Shown here one piece after another: positions 1 to 5,565 of a stretch of 6,457 bases of DNA. The notes below the pieces were generated by a model. It searched no databases and was not told the origin of the DNA. It worked only from the letters and a program-made list of their open reading frames with translations. The position numbers were made by a program, and so were the translations under genes. Location: assembly GCA_030612785.1 (NCBI GenBank), contig JAUWNF010000201.1, forward strand, positions 1-6,457. The letters are read 5' to 3'. The DNA comes from Phycisphaerales bacterium. GTDB taxonomy: Bacteria; Planctomycetota; Phycisphaerae; UBA1845. Each line of letters begins with the position of its first letter. The stretch's first letter is position 1.

Positions 1-1182
1 CGGCGATGTCAGGAACCGGTGGGCGATTGCACAATGGAGATGAACCCCCAACTCAATCGCGGCATCGGTGAAGTCGAAACGCGGGTTGTGTAGTGCGGGT
101 ATCTCCGCCACCCCGGTGGGGCGCAAGCCCAATTGATACCAAGCTGACGGAACTTCCTGGGCGAAGAACGCAAAATCCTCCGCTCCCATCCCCGGCGGCG
201 CGGCGCGATCCACATTGTCCGATCCCACCACCTCGGAAGCGACCTGGGCGACCAACTCCGCACAGGCCACGTCGTTGATCAGTGAAGGGTAGGGACCGAC
301 AGGCGCATACTCCGCCTCGGCCCGGAACAGGTTCGGGACCGTCCGGACATATTGCTTGACAATCGCCTCCACCTGTTCGTGAGTGCTTTGCCGCAGGGCG
401 CGGAACGTGCCCTTCAGTCGGCAGGTTTCGGGGAGGGTGTTGTAGGTGTCACCGGCGGCCACTTGGCACACGGAGACAACGGCGGGGTCCATGGGATCGA
501 CAAACCGAGTGCGGATACTCTGAAACAGGGTGATAAGATGCGCCGCGGCCAGGATGACGTCGGAACCCTCGTGGGGGTAGGCGGCGTGCGCCCCCCGACC
601 GGTGATGGTAATCTCAAACGCCTCCGCTGCCGCCAACACCGGCCCCTGAGCGATCCCAACCGTGCCGACGGCGAGATCAGGCCAGCCGTGGAAGGCGAAG
701 GCCGCGTCCACCCGCGGGCCGTCCAGCACACCCGCTTCGATCATCTTGCGGGCGCCGGCCCCGCCTTCTTCCGCCGGTTGAAAAAGGAACTTGACGGCTC
801 CAGGAAGCTGATCCGCAAAACCATGGAGCACTCGGGCGGCGCCGACCAGACAGGTGACGTGTCCGTCGTGTCCGCAGGCGTGCATCTTGCCCGGATGCCG
901 CGAGGCGTAGGGTAGACCGGTCTTCTCAGCCAGCGACAGGGCATCCATGTCCGCACGTAACGCGATACAGGGGGAACCCTTCTCTAGGTTGAGCACCGCA
1001 ACGGCCCCGGTGCCGGCGACGTCGCTGGTGATCCGCATCTTCTCCAGCTTGGACAGCTCCGCCACCACGCGCGCTGCGGTGCGCGTCTCCTCATACGCCG
1101 TTTCGGGATGGGCGTGCAGGTCGTGGCGAAACTCGATCAACTCGTCGGTGATCTCCGCGATGACGGGGTTGAAGTCGAGCAT
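1..1182 (-). CDS. M20 family metallopeptidase / amidohydrolase (M20D-like N-acyl-amino-acid hydrolase), 3' end truncated by window
   Basis: The frame is open from the ATG at 1182 to the left edge: 394 codons with no stop. Family members usually run about 380-400 residues, so only a few residues are likely missing. A perfect AGGAGG six bases upstream fixes the start. Seen: RADMDAL (residues 76-82, metal-binding region), MHACGHDGH (100-108; C103 and H105 are expected metal ligands), QPAEEGG (135-141; the E138/E139 pair is expected to hold the catalytic base and a ligand), FHGW (H165), GRGAHAAYPH (195-204, start of the lid/dimerisation domain), NTLPE (248-252), GMGAEDF (331-337) and HNPRF (365-369; last metal-ligand His). 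This is the pattern of HipO/IAA-amino-acid hydrolase/N-acetyl-amino-acid deacylase enzymes, which cleave N-acyl amides in the cytosol. No signal peptide is evident. The acyl or amino-acid substrate cannot be told from sequence. It is the last gene of the co-directional set and has no visible tie to polysaccharide synthesis. Confidence 0.93.
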   Translation of the reverse strand, partial: MLDFNPVIAEITDELIEFRHDLHAHPETAYEETRTAARVVAELSKLEKMRITSDVAGTGAVAVLNLEKGSPCIALRADMDALSLAEKTGLPYASRHPGKMHACGHDGHVTCLVGAARVLHGFADQLPGAVKFLFQPAEEGGAGARKMIEAGVLDGPRVDAAFAFHGWPDLAVGTVGIAQGPVLAAAEAFEITITGRGAHAAYPHEGSDVILAAAHLITLFQSIRTRFVDPMDPAVVSVCQVAAGDTYNTLPETCRLKGTFRALRQSTHEQVEAIVKQYVRTVPNLFRAEAEYAPVGPYPSLINDVACAELVAQVASEVVGSDNVDRAAPPGMGAEDFAFFAQEVPSAWYQLGLRPTGVAEIPALHNPRFDFTDAAIELGVHLHCAIAHRFLTSP

Positions 1183-1188
1183 GGCTTG

Positions 1189-1194
1189 CCTCCT
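1189..1194 (-). promoter_or_regulatory. Ribosome binding site of the M20 amidohydrolase gene
   Basis: On the minus strand AGGAGG stands six bases before the ATG at 1182. It is a perfect Shine-Dalgarno core and decides the start codon. It is the strongest such site in the window. Confidence 0.85.
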
Positions 1195-1267
1195 CGAACC
1201 CAGGTATAGGGTGAGTCGTATCTCCTCACAGCCGGGATTCCCAGGGTGCCCCGGAGAACGTCCGCCT

Positions 1268-1287
1268 GAACAACATACTGGTTGTTC
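1268..1287 (-). terminator. Possible hairpin terminator after UDP-xylose synthase gene (no U-tract)
   Basis: A perfect 7-bp inverted repeat (GAACAAC and GTTGTTC, 6-base loop) begins about 10 bases after the TGA of the UDP-xylose synthase gene. Its placement suits a transcript end or 3' stabilising hairpin. It has no T-run after it in the direction of transcription and the stem is only moderately GC-rich, so it is not a classic intrinsic terminator. Confidence 0.3.
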
Positions 1288-1297
1288 CCCAGGTTGG

Positions 1298-2230
1298 TCA
1301 GAGGGCCTGTCTAAAGTATTCGACCGTCTTCGCCAGTCCCTCTTCGAGCCCGACGCGCTGCTTCCAGCCCAAACGTTCGCGGGCTCGCGTGGTGTCGGCG
1401 CGGCGCCGGACGGGATCGTCCTCCGGTAGGGGTTGGCGCACGGTTTTGAGTTCCTTGCCCATCACCTTGCCAAGTGTCGCCACCAACTCGTTCATGGTGA
1501 TTTCGTGCGAACTGCCGACATTGACCGGCTCGTCGGGGCCGGGGCCGGTGTAGTTCATCAGCGCCACGATCCCCTCGATCATGTCGTCCACATAGCAAAA
1601 GCTGCGCGTCTGGCTGCCGTCGCCGTAGATGGTGAGCGGTTCGTCGCGAAGCCCATACACGATGAAGTTCGAGATCACGCGCCCGTCACCGACGGCCATC
1701 CTCGGGCCGTAGGTGTTGAAGATACGGATGATGCGAATGTCCACCCCGTTCTGGCGGTGGTAGTCGCTCATCAGCGTTTCGGCTACGCGCTTCCCCTCGT
1801 CGTAGCAGCTTCGCGGGCCGATGGGATTCACGTTGCCCCAGTAAGATTCCACTTGGGGGTGGACTGCGGGGTTGCCGTAGACCTCGCTCGTTGACGCCTG
1901 GAGCACGCGGGCTTTTACGCGTTTCGCTAGGCCGAGCATGTTGAGCGTACCCATCACCGACGTCTTGACCGTCTTGACCGGGTTGTATTGATAGTGGATC
2001 GGCGAGGCGGGACACGCCAGGTTGAAAATGCAATCGACTTCCGCCAGCAGGGGATTCACTATATCGTGGCGGATCAGCTCGAAATCATGGCGCTGCAACA
2101 GGTGCTTGATGTTCCGCTTCGAGCCGGTGAAGAAATTGTCGACGGCGATCACCTCATGCCCGTCGTCCAACAAACGATCGCACAGGTGACTGCCGAGGAA
2201 TCCCGCACCACCGGTTACCAGTGCACGCAT
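1298..2230 (-). CDS. uxs: UDP-glucuronate decarboxylase (UDP-xylose synthase), extended SDR family
   Basis: Complete 310-residue protein, the usual length for soluble bacterial UDP-xylose synthases. It converts UDP-glucuronate to UDP-xylose and CO2 in the cytosol by an NAD-dependent oxidation, decarboxylation and reduction cycle. Seen: the Rossmann dinucleotide motif TGGAGFLG (residues 6-13); DNFFTGSKRN (31-40); the subfamily-type stretch NLACPASPIHYQYNP (70-84); STSEVYG (113-119), with the expected catalytic Thr/Ser/Glu; YDEGKR (143-148), giving the SDR Tyr143/Lys147 pair; and DGRVISNFI (182-190), where Arg184 matches a conserved substrate-handling Arg. The PASP and SCYDEGK context separates it from dTDP-glucose dehydratases and UDP-glucose 4-epimerases. 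It lies 100 nt after the kinase gene, in the same direction, and likely supplies xylose for the polymer. No Shine-Dalgarno core precedes the ATG. The UDP-glucose dehydrogenase that would make its substrate is not in the window. Confidence 0.95.
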   Translation of the reverse strand: MRALVTGGAGFLGSHLCDRLLDDGHEVIAVDNFFTGSKRNIKHLLQRHDFELIRHDIVNPLLAEVDCIFNLACPASPIHYQYNPVKTVKTSVMGTLNMLGLAKRVKARVLQASTSEVYGNPAVHPQVESYWGNVNPIGPRSCYDEGKRVAETLMSDYHRQNGVDIRIIRIFNTYGPRMAVGDGRVISNFIVYGLRDEPLTIYGDGSQTRSFCYVDDMIEGIVALMNYTGPGPDEPVNVGSSHEITMNELVATLGKVMGKELKTVRQPLPEDDPVRRRADTTRARERLGWKQRVGLEEGLAKTVEYFRQAL

Positions 2231-2290
2231 GGGAGATCACTTTATAATAGCTATCAACTGTTATTGACTCTCAGCGATTAGCAATAAGCC
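2231..2290 (-). promoter_or_regulatory. AT-rich segment before UDP-xylose synthase, possible promoter
   Basis: Of positions 2241-2290, 33 of 50 bases are A or T, against about 40% in the surrounding genes. On the minus strand the overlapping hexamers TATTAT (2249-2244) and TATAAA (2246-2241) resemble a -10 box just upstream of the ATG. No good -35 hexamer lies at 16-18 nt spacing, and TTGATA (2257-2252) is too close to serve. If the -10 is real, the transcript would start within a few bases of the ATG, which would fit the missing Shine-Dalgarno. Confidence 0.25.
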
Positions 2291-2305
2291 CCAATCGTCG
2301 ATCGT

Positions 2306-2320
2306 CTGCGGACAACGCAG
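2306..2320 (-). other. Small hairpin after the BY-kinase gene
   Basis: CTGCG and CGCAG form a 5-bp stem with a 5-base loop, starting about ten bases after the kinase stop codon. No T-run follows on the minus strand, so it is at best a weak pause or 3'-end structure. A short stem like this can also occur by chance in GC-rich DNA. Confidence 0.2.
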
Positions 2321-2330
2321 GCCACGCCGG

Positions 2331-4610
2331 CTAGGCCTTCTCGTCCGCTTCGGCGTCGTCATCGCTCCGATGGTGCTCCTGCGCGGTGTCGATCTTCTTC
2401 GACATCGCGGGGGGGAGCGTCCGCTCACCTGCCGGGGCACGCTCGCCCTCTTCTTCCTGGTATTCGTAGAAAGTCCGCAACTGCTCACGGAAGTAGCCGC
2501 CCCGACGGACCTGGGCACAGTTCAGAATCCCGCCGAAAACCGAGCTATTCACCCGATCCAGCAGGGACAGGGCGCGTTGGGCCTGACCGCGAGAGTTGTC
2601 CTTGGCCCGGCAGACCAAAATGACCCCGTCGACCCGGGTGGCCAAGACCGACACGTCGCTGGCCAGTAACACCGGTGGCGTGTCGATGATGACTTGCTCA
2701 TACCGGCTCACGGCGCTCTCCAGGAATTCCCCTACCAGCGCACTGTTGAGCAATTCCGCCGGATTGGGAGGCATGGGTCCGCTACCGACGACGTCGAGAT
2801 TCGCCACCTCCGTCGAGCAGATCAACTCCTCAAAGTTGGCCCCGCCGATAAGGAAATTGCTCAGGCCGGTTTGTCCGAGGTTGGTATGGATCCGGTGGAT
2901 GGCCGGACGGCGCAGGTTGGCGTCGACCAGCAGCACGCGTCGTCCGGCCAGCGCGATGGACGCCGCCAAGTTGCAGGCCACGGCGGTCTTGCCGTCCTCC
3001 GGGCGGGGGCTGGTGATCAGCAACGTGCGTTGGCGATCCGCCGGTGCGCTGAAGCGCAGGTTGGTGCGGATGGTCCGAAAGGCCTCGGCCACCATCGAAT
3101 GGGGTGCCGCCTGTACCGCGGTCTCCACCTCCTCGATATCCACTTCCTCGTCATCGACGTCTGGAACCGTGCCTAACAAGGGGACGCGAAGATACCGAAC
3201 GATGTCTTGCGGGGTGCGCACGGAAGTGTCCAGCAATTCCAGGCCCACGGCGATGCCCATAGCCAACCCCAGCGCCAGGATCACGCAAGCGGGGAGCATG
3301 AACAGGCTCGGGCTGCTGCGCTCCAGTGGATCGACGGCGGCCCGAGCCACTTCGATTTTGACCGCATTCTGCTCCCGGACCACGCGTTCCACCTCGCGGA
3401 CGTACTCGTCAAGCTGTTCTTTGCTCTGCTTGAGCATCTCCAGTTCGTCTTTGAGCGTTTCGTGTTCGGCGAGTTTGCGCTCCAGGTCGGCCTGCCGCGC
3501 CTGAGCTTCGGTGAGCCGCTCCCGAGCCAAGAGCAACTGATGCTGCGAGTTGAGGAATGCGGACTGAACCTGTTCCGCCTTGAACTCCAGGATTTTGTGA
3601 AGGGTGGTTTCGCGGACCTCGGCGGTCTGCCGCCGTACCGCCTCCAAGCGACGCTGGATCATTCTCACCTGGCGGTGCTCCGGGCCGAGATCGCGCAACG
3701 CCACCTCCACTTCCTGCTCCAGGTACTTGAGCTGGTTGTCCAGGGAGATCACCCGCGGATCGGCCTCCACCGCCTGGGAGTCCTCTACGGTGACTCCCGG
3801 GCCCGTGGGGTCCGTGTAGATCTTGACGAACGACTCCAACTCCATGGTTTGCAATTCGAGCATCGCGACCATCTGCTGGCGATCGATGATTTCCATGACC
3901 AGGGGCCCGTGTTGCCCCTGTTGGCGCAGTTCTCCCGGTTCCAAGGTGTTCCCAAAGTCCTGAATCACTCTGAGTCTGTCGCGGATCTGCGACTGCAAGG
4001 CACTCTGCTCTTTCTGATAGGCCTGCAGTTCCCGACGGTAGGCGTTCGCCGACCGGTTACGCACCTTCTCCAGGTAGATCGTCGCGACCTGGTTTACGAT
4101 TACAGCCGCGTCTTTCAGCGCGCGAGTCCCCATGGAAATGCGGAAGTAGTTGGTATCTCGCATGGGCGCACTTCTGATATCGTCTTCCAGTTCCAGCCTG
4201 AGTATGGCTTTGTCGGCCTCGGTGAACCAGGACGTCGCGCGTACCTCAGGTGATTGCAGCACGAGGCTGAGCACTTGCGGATCAAGGGCTGCCAACGCCT
4301 GGCTCGCCAGAAAGCGCTCGTGCCGGTCCTTGTCGATCATGGGGTCGCCCAGTTCGCCGGTTCGGCTCGGTAGGTCGCTGATACACTCGATGTAGGCCTC
4401 CGCGCTATACGTTGGGAACTTGAAGTAGATCAGGAAGAACAGTCCCACTCCGATGATGCTGAAGAGCAACCACAACCCGAGGATCATCACGAGGCGCCCC
4501 TTGAGGATCGCGGCGAAGTCCGCAGCGGATAAGCTAACCCCACCGCCGCTCTCCTCGCGCCGGGTAGGAAGGGCGACCGGTTCCTGAATTGTCGCGGGTA
4601 CACTCGTCAT
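2331..4610 (-). CDS. Wzc-like polysaccharide co-polymerase: Wzz chain-length domain fused to BY-type tyrosine autokinase
   Basis: Complete 759-residue inner-membrane protein, close to the usual length of Wzc-type fusions. It is expected to control polymer chain length and export by cycles of tyrosine autophosphorylation. Layout: cytoplasmic N-tail (1-38), TM1 (about 40-63), long periplasmic region (64-435) with coiled-coil heptads, strongest at about 360-415, TM2 (about 437-460), then the cytoplasmic kinase. Kinase motifs: EAFRTIR (509-515), an intact EX2RX2R oligomerisation motif; Walker A SPRPEDGKT (534-542, K541); Walker A' LLVDANLRRP (560-569), with Asn565 where Asp is usual; Walker B IIDTPP (641-646); and a C-terminal tyrosine cluster of only three (Y706, Y715, Y717), followed by a charged 42-residue tail. 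The ATG overlaps the exosortase stop (ATGA), so translation is probably coupled; a GAGGGA site also precedes it. The periplasmic GNVR-type motif before TM2 is degenerate. Kinase activity is inferred, not shown. Confidence 0.94.
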   Translation of the reverse strand: MTSVPATIQEPVALPTRREESGGGVSLSAADFAAILKGRLVMILGLWLLFSIIGVGLFFLIYFKFPTYSAEAYIECISDLPSRTGELGDPMIDKDRHERFLASQALAALDPQVLSLVLQSPEVRATSWFTEADKAILRLELEDDIRSAPMRDTNYFRISMGTRALKDAAVIVNQVATIYLEKVRNRSANAYRRELQAYQKEQSALQSQIRDRLRVIQDFGNTLEPGELRQQGQHGPLVMEIIDRQQMVAMLELQTMELESFVKIYTDPTGPGVTVEDSQAVEADPRVISLDNQLKYLEQEVEVALRDLGPEHRQVRMIQRRLEAVRRQTAEVRETTLHKILEFKAEQVQSAFLNSQHQLLLARERLTEAQARQADLERKLAEHETLKDELEMLKQSKEQLDEYVREVERVVREQNAVKIEVARAAVDPLERSSPSLFMLPACVILALGLAMGIAVGLELLDTSVRTPQDIVRYLRVPLLGTVPDVDDEEVDIEEVETAVQAAPHSMVAEAFRTIRTNLRFSAPADRQRTLLITSPRPEDGKTAVACNLAASIALAGRRVLLVDANLRRPAIHRIHTNLGQTGLSNFLIGGANFEELICSTEVANLDVVGSGPMPPNPAELLNSALVGEFLESAVSRYEQVIIDTPPVLLASDVSVLATRVDGVILVCRAKDNSRGQAQRALSLLDRVNSSVFGGILNCAQVRRGGYFREQLRTFYEYQEEEGERAPAGERTLPPAMSKKIDTAQEHHRSDDDAEADEKA

Positions 4611-5557
4611 GCGGATTCCCTCGCTGGCGGTGTGTCCTCCGCCCCGTCAGGCTCCTCCTCAATAAACAGATGCTTCAGCAGATAGCCGGTCAGAGCAAAC
4701 AGGCCAAAGGCGAGAGGGAGCATGGCCAGCCCCAGCAACTCGTGCGCGGTGCCCTGGGCCAGTTCGCCATAACCGTAGACTGTAAGAGCCCCGGTTGCCG
4801 TGACCCGAACGATGTTGCAGAACATCGCAATGGGGACGCACGCCGCCACCATGCAGATTCGCTGCCAGGTGGGGCGGTTGCCGAGGTAAGCCATGGCCAC
4901 GCCTAGCGTCACGAAGGCCATGATCAAACGCATGCCCGCGCAGGCCTCCTCCACATCGAGCGCCCCCGGGTAGCCCCGGTACAAATAATCGATGACTACC
5001 CCCTGCACTTCCAGTTCGATATCAGGAATCAGGCTCAGCAACATCGCCGAGACTCGGGTGGACAGCATTCGTAGGGGCATCGTCAGTTGAACGTAATACT
5101 GGTCCGGAATCGGGTTCGCGAAACAAAGAAACAGGATCGGTAGCCACACGACACGCAGCATCGCCCAACCGGCCAGGAACAAGGCAATGCTGAAGATCAC
5201 GCCTACCAGCGACAACAGTTGCAGGTAGCCGAAGGGCATGACCGCGAAGAAGAACATATACGCACCCAAGGACAAGATCAGTGCGACTAAGCCGACGTAG
5301 CTGGTTTTCGCCGGCGTGCGCCCAATCGTCTCGCGACGCGTATGCAGAAAATAGAGGCTGAACAGAGGCACCAGCCAACCATGCGACCAGTTCGCATCGG
5401 TGTTCCAACGGTTGGCGACATTGCACAAGGGACTCCAAAAGATCCAAACTAGCAACGCGCCCACGACGGCGACGCGAACCCACGTGATAATCCGCCGGCG
5501 ATCCTCGGGTGCCGGGGATGCACAGAATTCCTGAATATCAACGTTGCTCTGCGTCAT
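4607..5557 (-). CDS. xrt: Exosortase (exosortase/archaeosortase family membrane transpeptidase)
   Basis: Complete 316-residue multi-pass inner-membrane protein with about eight hydrophobic segments (roughly 24-42, 60-71, 88-108, 112-130, 132-148, 209-225, 232-246, 275-296). Exosortases are thought to cut and transfer secreted proteins bearing a C-terminal PEP-CTERM-type tripartite signal. The family's proposed catalytic residues are all present: Cys206 in EEACAGMR (203-210), Arg251 in CNIVRVTATG (247-256) and His272 in AHELLG (271-276). The family motif NWSHGWLVPLFSLYF (56-70) is also clear. The residue after the Cys is Ala, where Ser (CSG) is common. The protein ends after the last membrane span with a short acidic tail, so there is no fused EpsI domain, and no separate EpsI gene is seen. 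The gene starts 8 nt after the export protein gene and overlaps the kinase gene by 4 bp. No Shine-Dalgarno is evident at its ATG, so it may depend on translation of the upstream gene. No substrate protein is in the window. Confidence 0.93.
   Translation of the reverse strand: MTQSNVDIQEFCASPAPEDRRRIITWVRVAVVGALLVWIFWSPLCNVANRWNTDANWSHGWLVPLFSLYFLHTRRETIGRTPAKTSYVGLVALILSLGAYMFFFAVMPFGYLQLLSLVGVIFSIALFLAGWAMLRVVWLPILFLCFANPIPDQYYVQLTMPLRMLSTRVSAMLLSLIPDIELEVQGVVIDYLYRGYPGALDVEEACAGMRLIMAFVTLGVAMAYLGNRPTWQRICMVAACVPIAMFCNIVRVTATGALTVYGYGELAQGTAHELLGLAMLPLAFGLFALTGYLLKHLFIEEEPDGAEDTPPARESA
4617..4622 (-). promoter_or_regulatory. Ribosome binding site of the Wzc-like gene, inside the exosortase gene
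   Basis: GAGGGA lies six bases before the kinase ATG, within the last codons of the exosortase gene. With the ATGA overlap it supports this start and coupled translation of the two proteins. Confidence 0.7.
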
Positions 5558-5565
5558 GCCAAGCG

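Larger units (their letters stand above)
1183..1297 (-). other. 115-nt intergenic gap between UDP-xylose synthase and amidohydrolase genes
   Basis: The gap holds a small perfect hairpin just after the upstream gene (listed separately) and the AGGAGG site before the downstream gene. A TATACC hexamer lies about 25 bases before the ATG, but I found no matching -35 box, so I do not call a promoter. No small ORF or RNA gene is evident. Confidence 0.6.

Noticed and set aside
352..915. 187-codon plus-strand open frame opposite the amidohydrolase
   Set aside because: It sits antisense to the M20 motifs (CGHDGH, QPAEE), and its translation has no family features.
1233..1258. GC-rich self-complementary stretch (CCGGG and CCCGG) in the 1183-1297 gap
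   Set aside because: A short stem with a long loop and no U-tract is consistent with base composition alone.
2247..2254. ATAGCTAT palindrome before the UDP-xylose synthase gene
   Set aside because: Eight bases is too short to support an operator, and palindromes of this size arise often in AT-rich sequence.
2596..3504. 302-codon plus-strand open frame opposite the kinase domain
   Set aside because: It is Ser/Arg/Thr-rich with no domain pattern, which is typical of an antisense shadow of a coding strand.
3207..4253. 348-codon open frame on the plus strand opposite the Wzc-like gene
   Set aside because: It lies wholly antisense to a gene with clear domains and shows no recognisable motif. 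Long open antisense frames are expected opposite GC-rich genes.
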